From: Kutzneria sp.
GTDB taxonomy: Bacteria; Actinomycetota; Actinomycetes; Mycobacteriales; Pseudonocardiaceae
Assembly (NCBI GenBank): GCA_019239965.1
Contig: JAFAZC010000075.1
Span: 60,589 to 124,588, forward strand
Length of the DNA: 64,000 nucleotides
Direction of reading: 5' to 3'
Under the pieces are notes generated by a model. That model was not told where the DNA came from, made no database searches, and worked only from the letters and a program-made list of their open reading frames with translations. Shown here piece by piece: positions 8,975 through 17,046 of this stretch. The position numbers were made by a program, and so were the translations under genes. Numbering within the stretch: position 1 is the first letter of the stretch; every line of letters begins with the position of its first letter.

Positions 8975-10171
8975 TCAGCGGTGGCGCACGCGCACCGGCA
9001 ACTTCGTCACGCTGACCATCACCCACGGGTTTACGTGCTCGACCGGCACGTCGGTGGCGACACTGATCTCCCGGTACCGGTCGAAGAGGATCCGCCATGC
9101 CACTTTGGCCTCCAGTCGCGCGAGCGGCGCACCGAGGCAGAAGTGGATGCCGTGGCCGAAAGTCAGGTGTGGATTGGAAGCACGGTGGATGTCGAACCGG
9201 TCGGGGTCGGCGAACACCCGCCCGTCCCGGTTCGCCGCCGTTATCCAGGGCACCACGACGTGGCCAGCTGGTACCACCGCCTCGCCGATGGCGACCTCGG
9301 ACCTGGTGATGCGAGCCAGCCGGGGGAACGGGGTGCGATAGCGCAGCACCTCCTCGATCGCGGCTGGCAGCAGTGTCGGATCCGCGCGCACCTCGGCGGC
9401 GGCTTCGGGGTTGTCCTGGAAGCAGACCACACTGTTGCCCAGTGTCGCGGTGGTGGTGACGTGCCCGGCGAGCAGCAGCAGGCCGACGAAGCCGACGATC
9501 TCCTCCGCGGTCAGCCGCTCGCCGTCGACCTCGGCTGACACCAGTTCGCTGGTCAGGTCCTCGCGCGGGCTAAGCTGCCGGCTCCTGATGTGGTCGAGGA
9601 AGTAGGCGTTCATCTCCCTGATGGTGGGCAGCACCTTGGGAATGGCCTTCTCGCCGATCTCGGTCAACGAGACGTCCGGCTTGACGTCCTCACTGCTCAT
9701 CAGGGTGTCCGCCCAGACCCGGAACAAGGCCTGGTCGGACGTGGGGATCCCGAGCAAATCGGCGATGACGATCATCGGTAGCGGATAGGCGAGCTCGTCG
9801 ATCAGGTCGAAGCGTTCGCTGCCCTCGGTGGCGTCGAGCAGGGAGGTGGTCAGCTCGGCGATCCTCGGCTCGAGGCCGGCCACCATTTTGGGGGTGAACG
9901 CCTGGCTGACCAGGGTGCGCAGCTTGCGGTGCTGCGGCGGGTCCATGCCAATGAAGTTGCCCCGCTGGAGCAGGTCGAGCTCGTCTTGCTTCGGACTCAA
10001 CTCGGAGAGGTCGGAGGAAAAGGTTGCCGGGTCCGACAGCACCCTGTTGGCCTCCGGATGCCCGAGTACCAGCCAGCACTGCTGTTTGTCGTCGTAGTGC
10101 ACCTGGCCGCGTTCGCGCTGCCGCTCGAGGTGTGCGAGCAGGTCGTCGAAGGTCGGTTGGATCGTTGTCAC
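8975..10171 (-). CDS. Cytochrome P450
   Basis: Soluble bacterial heme monooxygenase of 398 residues, normal length. It has the I-helix oxygen-binding motif LLLAGHVTTTATLG, the ExxR of the K-helix in IEEVLRYRTPFPRLAR, and the heme-ligand loop LTFGHGIHFCLGAPLARLE with the Cys ligand. GTG at 10171 is preferred because AGGAG stands 8 nt upstream; a second GTG at 10180 would overlap the stop of the preceding small gene. The redox partners and substrate cannot be told. No ferredoxin gene is adjacent. Confidence 0.93.
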   Translation of the reverse strand: MTTIQPTFDDLLAHLERQRERGQVHYDDKQQCWLVLGHPEANRVLSDPATFSSDLSELSPKQDELDLLQRGNFIGMDPPQHRKLRTLVSQAFTPKMVAGLEPRIAELTTSLLDATEGSERFDLIDELAYPLPMIVIADLLGIPTSDQALFRVWADTLMSSEDVKPDVSLTEIGEKAIPKVLPTIREMNAYFLDHIRSRQLSPREDLTSELVSAEVDGERLTAEEIVGFVGLLLLAGHVTTTATLGNSVVCFQDNPEAAAEVRADPTLLPAAIEEVLRYRTPFPRLARITRSEVAIGEAVVPAGHVVVPWITAANRDGRVFADPDRFDIHRASNPHLTFGHGIHFCLGAPLARLEAKVAWRILFDRYREISVATDVPVEHVNPWVMVSVTKLPVRVRHR

Positions 10172-10176
10172 GACGA

Positions 10177-10422
10177 TCACTCCTGCCCGTTCGGTGTACC
10201 ACGGCTTTCGGAAGTCAGGACGGCGTGCAGATGTTCGACCATGGCGACAACCTTCGGTGCCAGTGTGTGCAGCGTCGAGGGATCGGGTTCCTCCCGCCAT
10301 TCTATGGCGTTGCGCACGATCAGGCCGAGCAGCTCGGCGGCGGCCGCCAGCCGGTGGGGCAGCAGCTCGGCCGCGACGTCGAGAATCCGCTCGGCTCGCT
10401 GCTCATGCTCCGACCGGTGCAC
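10177..10422 (-). CDS. 81-residue protein of unknown function preceding the P450
   Basis: Predicted helical protein starting MHRSEHEQRAERILDVAAEL and ending 5 bp before the P450 start, so probably cotranscribed. GTG at 10422 is chosen because GGGAGG lies 10 nt upstream. A longer version from an in-frame GTG at 10479 would be read through the inverted repeat and looks less natural. The leucine/alanine-rich middle (ELLPHRLAAAAELLGLIVRN) could form helices for dimerisation. There is no recognisable DNA-binding motif and I recognise no family. Confidence 0.6.
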   Translation of the reverse strand: MHRSEHEQRAERILDVAAELLPHRLAAAAELLGLIVRNAIEWREEPDPSTLHTLAPKVVAMVEHLHAVLTSESRGTPNGQE

Positions 10423-10433
10423 GGTGCCGACAC

Positions 10434-10481
10434 CTCCCGTGACTGATGACCAGTTGCGAATCTTGTCATCAGTCACGGGAG
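10434..10481 (-). promoter_or_regulatory. 17-bp perfect inverted repeat covering the ribosome-binding site
   Basis: The arms are CTCCCGTGACTGATGAC (10434-10450) and its exact reverse complement (10465-10481), separated by 14 nt. On the minus strand the transcript would form a 17-bp hairpin whose 3' arm ends in GGGAG, most of the Shine-Dalgarno sequence of the 81-aa gene. It lies between divergent genes, so it is not a terminator. It may be an operator, a translational switch, or both. Confidence 0.65.
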
Positions 10482-10679
10482 GGGGACCCCCGGATGGCGT
10501 CAATGGGCGGACCAGGTGGCCGCTGGCCGTTCATCGCGACGGGCCGCCTGCTCCGGCGCACGCACGCGGTGCGCCGGCCACTGCTCCGAACGGTCCGCGC
10601 CGATCGACCGTTGTGCGCGTCACAGTCGGTCTGGTGGCCTTTGTTCAGCCAGAGTTCGGCTTGACGAAAGGAGTCTGCC

Positions 10680-11498
10680 ATGGCGGTCACCCTGCCCTGC
10701 CTGCGTTCACTTGTCGGGGTGCTCGCGCTCGCCGCGCTTGTTCCCACGGCCGGCATCAGCGCCGCGGCCGAGCAGCCATCGGCGCATCCGTCGGTGGTCG
10801 GTGGCACGCAGGCGAGCACGTCGACCTACCCGTTCATGGTCTTTCTCACCAACACCACCGGCTTCCAATTCTGCGGCGGCACGTTGGTCAAGCCGAACAA
10901 GGTCGTCACAGCCGCACACTGCACGATCAATCAAACCGCCGCCGGGATCCGCGTAGTGGCTGGCCGGGACGACAAGCAGAGCACCGCGGGTATCGTCGCC
11001 AACGTCAGCAAGATCTGGATACACCCGTCGTACACCGATGCCACCGTCGGCAGTGATGTGTCGGTGTTGACGTTGTCGACCAACCTCAACTTCGGCACGC
11101 TGCCGGTTGCCGCGAGCACCGATACGGCGCTCTACGCCGAGGGCACCAACACCTTGATTCTGGGGTGGGGTGACACCACCGAGGGCGGTGCCGCCTCGCG
11201 CTACCTGCTGCAAGCCATGGTTCCGCTGACCAGCGACGCGACCTGCAAGACGGCCTACAGCCAGTACAACGCCAGCGCCATGGTCTGTGCCGGTTACCCG
11301 CAGGGCGGAACCGACACCTGCCAGGGTGACTCGGGTGGTCCGCTGATCGCGGGCGGCAAGCTGATTGGCATCACCTCGTGGGGTCAGGGGTGTGCGGAGG
11401 CGGGCTTCCCCGGTATCTACACGCGGGTCATCACCTACAGTTCGCTGATCAACCAGCAGCTCGCCGCCGCTCAGGCCGACGCTCCGGCTGGCAGCTAG
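10680..11498 (+). CDS. Secreted trypsin-like serine protease (copy 1)
   Basis: S1 family (chymotrypsin fold) endopeptidase of 272 residues. A Sec signal peptide spans about residues 1-29, a short propeptide follows, and mature chymotrypsin-type numbering begins at VVGGTQAS (39-46). The triad is His80 (TAAHC), Asp126 (SDVSVL) and Ser218 (GDSGGP). Asp212, six before the serine, predicts cleavage after Lys/Arg as in S. griseus trypsin. ATG is preceded by AAAGGAG. The gene and about 100 bp of upstream DNA are duplicated at 11670-12606. Confidence 0.94.
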   Translation: MAVTLPCLRSLVGVLALAALVPTAGISAAAEQPSAHPSVVGGTQASTSTYPFMVFLTNTTGFQFCGGTLVKPNKVVTAAHCTINQTAAGIRVVAGRDDKQSTAGIVANVSKIWIHPSYTDATVGSDVSVLTLSTNLNFGTLPVAASTDTALYAEGTNTLILGWGDTTEGGAASRYLLQAMVPLTSDATCKTAYSQYNASAMVCAGYPQGGTDTCQGDSGGPLIAGGKLIGITSWGQGCAEAGFPGIYTRVITYSSLINQQLAAAQADAPAGS

Positions 11499-11526
11499 CC
11501 AAGGCGCTCAGGTGGCGCTCGACCGC

Positions 11527-11559
11527 GGTCGGGACGGGTCTGTCGTGCCCGTCCCGACC
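11527..11559 (+). terminator. Stem-loop terminator after protease copy 1
   Basis: The perfect 12-bp stem GGTCGGGACGGG / CCCGTCCCGACC (11527-11538 and 11548-11559) has a 9-nt loop and starts 28 bp after the stop codon. There is no U-tract, as is common for actinobacterial terminators. Confidence 0.7.
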
Positions 11560-11769
11560 AGCGTCGCCACAGGGTGTCAGGTAGTCGGTTGTCACACGCC
11601 GGAGTGGGAGCCCTTGCGCGATGCTCAGCGGCTCTGCTGCGGTTGCATCGTGGCTGTGGACACCCAGGCGTTGGTCCGAATGGCTCGCGCCGATCGACCG
11701 TTGTGCGCGTCACAGTCGGTCTGGTGGCCTTTGTCCAGCCAGGGTTCGGCTTGACGAAAGGAGTCTGCC

Positions 11770-12606
11770 ATGGCGGTCACCCTGCCCCGCCTGCGTTCGC
11801 TCGCCGGGGTGCTCGCGCTTGCCGCGCTTGTTCCCACGGCCGGTGTCAGCGCAGCGGCCGACAACTCGTCGACGCCTCCGCCGAGCTCGGCGCACCCGTT
11901 CGTGGTTGGCGGCACACAGGCCAGCACCGCGACGTACCCGTTCGTGGTCTTCCTGACCGACACCACCGGCTTCCAGTTCTGCGGTGGCACCCTGGTCGCG
12001 CCGAACAAGGTGGTCACGGCCGCGCACTGCACCGTGGGTGAGACCGCCGCCGGGATCCGGGTGGTGGCTGGCCGGGACGACAAGCAGAGCACCGCCGGCA
12101 CCGTCGCCAACGTCAGCAGCATCTGGATACACCCGACGTTCAAGGACGTCACCACGGGCGATGACGTGTCGGTGTTGACGTTGTCGACCAACCTCAACTA
12201 CGGCACGCTGCCGGTTGCCGCGAGCACCGACACGGCGCTCTACGCCGAGGGCACCAACACCTTGATTCTGGGGTGGGGTGACACCACCGAGGGCGGTGCC
12301 GCCTCGCGCTACCTGCTGCAAGCCATGGTTCCGCTGACCAGCGACGCGACCTGCAAGGCCGCGTACACCCAGTACGACCCCCGATCGATGGTCTGTGCCG
12401 GCTATCCCAAGGGGGGGACCGACACCTGCCAGGGTGACTCGGGTGGTCCGCTGATCGCGGGCGGCAAGCTGATTGGCATCACCTCGTGGGGTCAGGGGTG
12501 TGCGGAGGCGGGCTTCCCCGGTATCTACACGCGGGTCATCACCTACAGCGCGCTGATCAACCAGCAGCTCGCCCTCACTCAATCGGGTGGCCCAGCAGGG
12601 AGTTAG
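11770..12606 (+). CDS. Secreted trypsin-like serine protease (copy 2)
   Basis: 278-residue paralogue of the preceding gene with the same signal peptide, mature start FVVGGTQAS, TAAHC, DDVSVL and DTCQGDSGGP, so trypsin specificity is again predicted. Compared with copy 1 the propeptide is longer (NSSTPPPSSAHP) and the first third is more diverged, while two long blocks are nearly or exactly identical at DNA level. The promoter-proximal region, ribosome-binding site and first codons are also nearly identical. Separate transcription is likely because a stem-loop separates the two genes. Confidence 0.94.
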   Translation: MAVTLPRLRSLAGVLALAALVPTAGVSAAADNSSTPPPSSAHPFVVGGTQASTATYPFVVFLTDTTGFQFCGGTLVAPNKVVTAAHCTVGETAAGIRVVAGRDDKQSTAGTVANVSSIWIHPTFKDVTTGDDVSVLTLSTNLNYGTLPVAASTDTALYAEGTNTLILGWGDTTEGGAASRYLLQAMVPLTSDATCKAAYTQYDPRSMVCAGYPKGGTDTCQGDSGGPLIAGGKLIGITSWGQGCAEAGFPGIYTRVITYSALINQQLALTQSGGPAGS

Positions 12607-12648
12607 CCATCCGCCGCCGACCCGGACGCTAGGGTTCGGACTCCCACC

Positions 12649-13476
12649 ATGATCGCTCTCAGGGAGTACCTGACCGTGCCAGGTCTACGCTCGGCGGCCG
12701 TGTTGGCCGCGTTGCTGTGCGCCGTGTCGGCCCCATGGCCGGCGCGGCCCGCGCAGGCTCAGCCCAGCATCGTCGGTGGCGACGGCGCGAGCACCGCGAC
12801 GTCGCCATGGGTGGTCGCGCTCACCACTGACTCCGACACCTTCTTCTGCGGCGGCACCCTCGTGGCGCCGGACAAGGTGGTCACCGCGGCGCACTGCGTG
12901 ACCGAGTCCGCCGCCACCGGCGCGGTCCTGCGCAAGTCACCGGCCTCGCTCCGCGTCGTCGCCGGCCGTACCGATCTGCGGCGCACCGGCGAGGGCGTCC
13001 AAGCGCGGGTCAGCTCGGTGTGGGTCAATCCGGGATTCCGTGACGTCAGCAGTGGCTCGGACGTCGCGGTGCTGACCCTTAGCGGCGCGCTTCCCTATCG
13101 GCCCCTTCCGCTCGTCGAGACCGGCGACACGGCCAGCTACCGTCCCGGCGTCAAGGCCACGGTGCTCGGCTGGGGACGCACCGGCGAGGACGAGCCCGCG
13201 TCGTCGACGCTGCGTTCGGTGGTGGTCCCCATCGTCGCGGACGATGTGTGCGCCCGGGAGGAATCGGATTTCCGTGCGGACTCCATGGTCTGCGCCGGCT
13301 ACCAGGAGGGCGGACGGGACGCGTGTTCCGGCGACTCGGGTGGTCCGATGGTGGTCGACGGCCGACTCGTCGGTGTCGTCTCCTGGGGTGACGGCTGCGC
13401 ACGCGCCGGCAAGCCCGGGGTCTACACCCGGCTCAGCCGCTATCGCGACGCCGTCGCGGCGCAGCTGCGGCCGTGA
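12649..13476 (+). CDS. Secreted trypsin-like serine protease (third paralogue)
   Basis: S1 family protease of 275 residues, more distant from copies 1 and 2. It has a signal peptide ending PARPAQA, mature start SIVGGDGAS, TAAHC, SDVAVLTL and RDACSGDSGGP; the Asp six before Ser predicts Lys/Arg specificity. ATG at 12649 has no ribosome-binding site; an in-frame GTG at 12676, preceded by AGGGAG at the right distance, is a strong alternative and still leaves a full signal peptide. It lies 42 bp after copy 2 in the same direction and converges on the GntR gene. Confidence 0.92.
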   Translation: MIALREYLTVPGLRSAAVLAALLCAVSAPWPARPAQAQPSIVGGDGASTATSPWVVALTTDSDTFFCGGTLVAPDKVVTAAHCVTESAATGAVLRKSPASLRVVAGRTDLRRTGEGVQARVSSVWVNPGFRDVSSGSDVAVLTLSGALPYRPLPLVETGDTASYRPGVKATVLGWGRTGEDEPASSTLRSVVVPIVADDVCAREESDFRADSMVCAGYQEGGRDACSGDSGGPMVVDGRLVGVVSWGDGCARAGKPGVYTRLSRYRDAVAAQLRP

Positions 13477-13501
13477 CCGGGTGACACCTGGCTGGCCGCG
13501 C

Positions 13502-14140
13502 TCAGTTCGCGAGCCAGCCGAGGACGGTCGCCATGCTCTTGTACCAGTGGTTGGCAATGAGTCGGGAGGCCTGGACGAGGTCTCCCGACTCGATCGCGTC
13601 CACCACTTCACGGTGCTGACCGTCGGCCTGAGTCCGGTTGCCGACCCGACGGGCGTACTCGATCTCGTACCGGGACAGGGTGGTCCGCATCCTGCCGGCC
13701 AGTTCGCTGAGGCTGCGGTTGTCGGAGGCGGCCACGAGAGCCTGGTGGAATGTGGTGTCCAGTTGCCAGCGCCGCACCGGGTCCGGTGAGGTGGCGATGC
13801 GGTCGATCAGCCCGCGCAGGTCGGCGAGGTCGAACCGTTCGCGGCGGGAACCGCGGACCGCGAGACCTTCCAAGGTCGCCAGGATGGGATAGAGCTCGGC
13901 CGCCTCGCGACGATCGAGCGGCTTGACGGCGAATCCCCGCGCGAAGGCAGACACGAGCACCCCGTCCGCCTCGAGGCGAAGCAGAGCCTCGCGCACCGGT
14001 GTGCGGGAGACCGCCAGCTCCGTGGCCAGCGCAGCTTCCGTCACCGGCTCGTCCGGGGAGAGCCGGCCGCTCATGATCATTGTCACGATGCGGGAGTAGG
14101 CGATCTCCCGAAGTGGCGCCGGCCGGGCGATGGGATCCAC
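13502..14140 (-). CDS. GntR-family (FadR/VanR-type) transcriptional regulator
   Basis: 212 residues from GTG at 14140. An N-terminal winged helix (APLREIAYSRIVTMIMSGRLSPDEPVTEAALATELAVSRTPVREALLRLEADG) precedes an all-helical FCD effector-binding domain with metal/ligand-type histidines (DTTFHQALV, GQHREVVDAI). The start is 5 nt from a perfect palindrome shared with the divergent PLP enzyme gene, so it probably represses itself and that gene and responds to a substrate of the enzyme. No ribosome-binding site is seen; the mRNA may be leaderless. Confidence 0.9.
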   Translation of the reverse strand: MDPIARPAPLREIAYSRIVTMIMSGRLSPDEPVTEAALATELAVSRTPVREALLRLEADGVLVSAFARGFAVKPLDRREAAELYPILATLEGLAVRGSRRERFDLADLRGLIDRIATSPDPVRRWQLDTTFHQALVAASDNRSLSELAGRMRTTLSRYEIEYARRVGNRTQADGQHREVVDAIESGDLVQASRLIANHWYKSMATVLGWLAN

Positions 14141-14145
14141 GTGGC

Positions 14146-14159
14146 TATCGTATACGATA
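14146..14159. promoter_or_regulatory. 14-bp palindromic operator with overlapping divergent -10 elements
   Basis: TATCGTATACGATA is perfectly self-complementary and fills most of the 24-bp gap between the start codons at 14140 (-) and 14165 (+). TATACGAT occurs on both strands and each copy ends 6 nt before a GTG start, as expected for -10 boxes of leaderless mRNAs. This is the likely GntR binding site. Confidence 0.7.
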
Positions 14160-14164
14160 CGCAG

Positions 14165-15091
14165 GTGAGTGAGCTGTCGACGGCCCGCATCGAACGGGCG
14201 ATGAACGTGATCGATCCGGTGTTCCTGCGCACACCGTTGGTGGCCGACAGTCAGTTGTCTAGCCAGCTCGGTCGCGAGGTGCTCGTCAAGGTGGAGACCG
14301 TGAACCCGGTTCGGTGCTTCAAGGGCAGGGGAGCCGACTTCTTCCTCAGCGGAATGCCACCGGGCCGGCGCGTGATCTGCGCGTCGGCCGGCAATTTCGG
14401 TCAGGCGATGGCCTATGCGGGCCGGCGCAGAGGCATCAAGGTCCGGGTGTACGCGGCGCACAACGCCAATCCGGCCAAGATCGACCGGATGCGTGCGCTG
14501 GGTGCGGAGATACTGCGGGCTGGTAACGACTTCGACGCGGCAAAGGCCGTCGCCCAGCGGGATCCGGACGGTGTGTTCGTCGAAGACGGCCACGAGCCGG
14601 CGCTCGCGGAAGGCGCGGGCACGATCGGTGCCGAACTGCTCGCCGCCGTCGATCTCGGCGCCGTCGTGGTTCCGGTCGGCAACGGCTCGCTGATCACCGG
14701 GGTCGGCCGTTGGATCAAGGATCGTTCGCCGTCGACCAAGGTGATTGGAGTGTGCGCGAGTGGAGCACCCGCCATGCGCACCGCCTGGCGGACCGGGCGG
14801 CCGGACTCGACGGACACCGTCGACACGATCGCGGACGGGATCGCGGTCCGGGTGCCGGTGCCGGTGGCCGTGCGGTGGATGCGCGACGTCGTCGATGATG
14901 TCGTCACGGTGGACGACTCGGCGCTGGTCGAGTCGATGCGGCTGGCCGCCGACACGCTCGGCCTCGTGATCGAGCCGTCCGGAGCCGCCGGCCTCGCCGC
15001 GGTGTGCCATCGCCCGATGCCCGAGGGGCGGATCGCCGTCGTGCTGACCGGAAGCAACACCGCTCCTGGTGTCGTCACGGTGGCGGCCTAA
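14165..15091 (+). CDS. PLP-dependent threonine/serine dehydratase-like enzyme
   Basis: Fold-type-II PLP enzyme of 308 residues from GTG 14165. CFKGRGADFF contains the PLP lysine in the SFKxRGA-like motif, ASAGNFGQAMAYAG is the substrate-carboxylate loop, and PVGNGSLITGVG is the phosphate-binding glycine loop. It resembles threonine ammonia-lyase and related pyridoxal-phosphate lyases, but lacks a C-terminal ACT regulatory domain. The exact substrate (threonine, serine or an unusual hydroxy amino acid) cannot be assigned. It is divergent from the GntR regulator. GTG at 14141 would add 8 residues but would remove the intergenic promoter. Confidence 0.85.
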   Translation: MSELSTARIERAMNVIDPVFLRTPLVADSQLSSQLGREVLVKVETVNPVRCFKGRGADFFLSGMPPGRRVICASAGNFGQAMAYAGRRRGIKVRVYAAHNANPAKIDRMRALGAEILRAGNDFDAAKAVAQRDPDGVFVEDGHEPALAEGAGTIGAELLAAVDLGAVVVPVGNGSLITGVGRWIKDRSPSTKVIGVCASGAPAMRTAWRTGRPDSTDTVDTIADGIAVRVPVPVAVRWMRDVVDDVVTVDDSALVESMRLAADTLGLVIEPSGAAGLAAVCHRPMPEGRIAVVLTGSNTAPGVVTVAA

Positions 15092-15101
15092 TACGTCGCG
15101 C

Positions 15102-16268
15102 TCAGCGTGCCGGCGCCGTACCGATGATGACCTCGACGGCCCGGTCCAGTTCGGCCGCGGTGAGGTCTGCCCGCGCCGCCAGCCGCAGCCTGGCCACCTG
15201 GTCGGGCGTTGACGGCGGCCGGAAGCAGCCGACCAGCACACCGGCATCCCGGCAGTCGTCGGCCCAGGCCACGGCAGCTTCCGGGGACGGTGCCTTGACC
15301 GAGACCACGGCGGCAGCCGGTTCGCTGGCCGGCAGTCCCGCCGCCCGCAGCCGGTGCGCGAGATCCGCCGCGTTGTGCCGTGCCCGAACCGGCAGCTCCG
15401 GCTCGTCGGCGATCAGTCGCAGCGCGGTCAACGCCGCCGCCGCGCTGCCCGGCGCGAGGCCGGTGTCGAAGATGAAGCTGCGGGCGGTGTCCACGAGATG
15501 GCGGATGACCCGACGCGGCCCGAGAACGGCTCCCCCCTGCGAACCAAGCGATTTCGACAGCGTGACGGTCGTGACCACGTTCGGCGCCCCGGCGAGTCCG
15601 GCCTCGTTGACCGCGCCGCGGCCGCCGTCACCCACCACCCCGAGGGCGTGCGCCTCGTCGACCACCAACGCGGCGCCGTAATTGGCGCATGCCTCGGCGT
15701 AGGCGGCCAGCGGCGCGAGATCGCCGTCCACGGAGAACACCGAATCGGTCACCACGAGGGCGCGCTGCTGCTTCCTCGTGGCCAGGGCGGTGTCCACGGC
15801 CGCGGGATCGCAGTGGGCCACCACGGCGACCTCGGCCTTGGACAGCCGGGTGCCGTCGATCAGCGAGGCGTGGATCAGCTGGTCCGCCACGATCGCGGTG
15901 CCCGGTCCGGTCAGCGCGGTCACCGCGGCCAGGTTCGCCAGGTAGCCGGAGGAGAACACCAGCGCGGCCTGCGCCCCGCAGAACGAGGCCAGCTCGAACT
16001 CCAACTCGGCATGAAGTTCGGTCGAGCCGCTGACCAGCCGAGAACCCGTGGACCCGGCACCCCACTTCAGGGCCGCGGCGGCCGCCGCGCCCGTGACCCG
16101 CTTGTCCCTCGCCAATCCGAGGTAGTCGTTGCTGGCAAGGTCGAGGACGTCGCCGCTGGCGGCGCGGGGTCGCAGCTGACGGGCGAGCCCGGCCCGGCGC
16201 CGGGACTCCGCCCGCACGTCGATCCAGTCGAACACATCCGTCGCGGACACGTGGGTGCCGGTAGTCAC
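15102..16268 (-). CDS. bioF: 8-amino-7-oxononanoate synthase
   Basis: PLP-dependent alpha-oxoamine synthase (388 residues) that condenses pimeloyl-ACP/CoA with alanine in biotin synthesis. Motifs: LDLASNDYLGLARDKRV, GAGSTGSRLVSGSTELHAELE, VVDEAHALGVVG and VTLSKSLGSQGGAVLG, where the lysine binds PLP. GTG 16268 gives the usual N-terminus; the next in-frame GTG (SATDVFDW) is possible. No other bio gene is adjacent, so BioF rather than another alpha-oxoamine synthase is inferred from sequence alone. It converges on the dehydratase gene with a 10-bp gap. Confidence 0.85.
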   Translation of the reverse strand: MTTGTHVSATDVFDWIDVRAESRRRAGLARQLRPRAASGDVLDLASNDYLGLARDKRVTGAAAAAALKWGAGSTGSRLVSGSTELHAELEFELASFCGAQAALVFSSGYLANLAAVTALTGPGTAIVADQLIHASLIDGTRLSKAEVAVVAHCDPAAVDTALATRKQQRALVVTDSVFSVDGDLAPLAAYAEACANYGAALVVDEAHALGVVGDGGRGAVNEAGLAGAPNVVTTVTLSKSLGSQGGAVLGPRRVIRHLVDTARSFIFDTGLAPGSAAAALTALRLIADEPELPVRARHNAADLAHRLRAAGLPASEPAAAVVSVKAPSPEAAVAWADDCRDAGVLVGCFRPPSTPDQVARLRLAARADLTAAELDRAVEVIIGTAPAR

Positions 16269-16303
16269 GCCGGTCAGTCTCGCATTGGCGCCAGCGTCTG
16301 TCC

Positions 16304-17005
16304 GTGCCGCAGTCAACAGGCGATCCGGCCGGCGTCGACCTGTTCGCCGACGAGTACGTCGCCGATCCCGATCCGGTGCTGCGTGCGCTGCGCGAGAACG
16401 CACCGGTGCACCACGATGAACGCACCGGCCTGTGGTTGGTCAGCAGGTACACGGACGTGCGTGCGGCATTGGCCGACCCGGTGGTCTTCCACCCGGGCAA
16501 CGCCCTGACCGCGATCACACCGATCTCCGGTGAGGTGATGCGAGTGCTGGCCAGGGCCGGAAAGTCTGTGACCTTGCCGCCGTCGCCTACGACATCCCGG
16601 CCCGGGTCCTGCGCTGTCTGTTCGGCATCGGCGAGGTGGACATGGGTGATCAGCACGGCGACCCGAATGTCCGGAGTGGACATCCCAGCCGGCGCCCAGG
16701 TGCTGCTGATGCTGGCTGGCACGGGATCCGATCCCGAGGTTTTCGCCGACCCCGAGCCCCTCTGCCCCGGCAGGAAGGGGGCACGCCGTCACCTGGCGTT
16801 CGACTACGGCCGGCACTTGTGTCTCGGCGCCGGTCTGGCCAGGCTGGAGGCGGCTGAGGTGCTGCGCGCGGTCACCACGGCGATACCCGAGGTCACCTTG
16901 GTCGACCCGGATCCGCCGATGCTCGGTCTGTTGTCCTTCCGTGCTCCGGTCGAAGTTCTCGTCCGCGCCCGAACGGCTGACGAGACTTCCCGGCCTGGGG
17001 CATAG
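16304..17005 (+). pseudogene. Decayed cytochrome P450 with internal deletion
   Basis: The N-terminal part reads as a P450 (PVLRALRENAPVHHDERTGLWLVSRYTDVRAALAD) and the C-terminal part retains IPAGAQVLLMLAGTGSDPEVFADPE and the heme loop FDYGRHLCLGAGLARLEA. Only 233 codons remain instead of about 400. Around 16556-16640 the family pattern (DLAAVAYDIPARVLRCLFGIGEVD) continues in another frame, and the I-helix and ExxR regions are absent. A frameshift plus deletion of roughly 500 bp is inferred. It starts 35 bp from bioF, divergently. Confidence 0.8.
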
Positions 17006-17046
17006 GGTGAGGGCAGTTGCCGACACGCCCCACCAGGAGGGATTCC

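Larger units (their letters stand above)
10580..12550 (+). repeat. Tandem duplication of a protease gene with its upstream region
   Basis: Two direct copies offset by about 1.1 kb: roughly 10585-11440 and 11675-12548. The upstream segment from GCGCCGATCGACCG to the ATG is almost unchanged. Inside the genes, 11313-11440 and 12421-12548 (128 bp) are identical by eye, and the block ending near 11248 / 12356 is nearly so, while the 5' halves differ more. Confidence 0.85.

Noticed and set aside
13502..15247. 581-codon minus-strand ORF
   Set aside because: The true GntR gene starts at 14140; the remainder is antisense to the dehydratase gene and lacks any family pattern.
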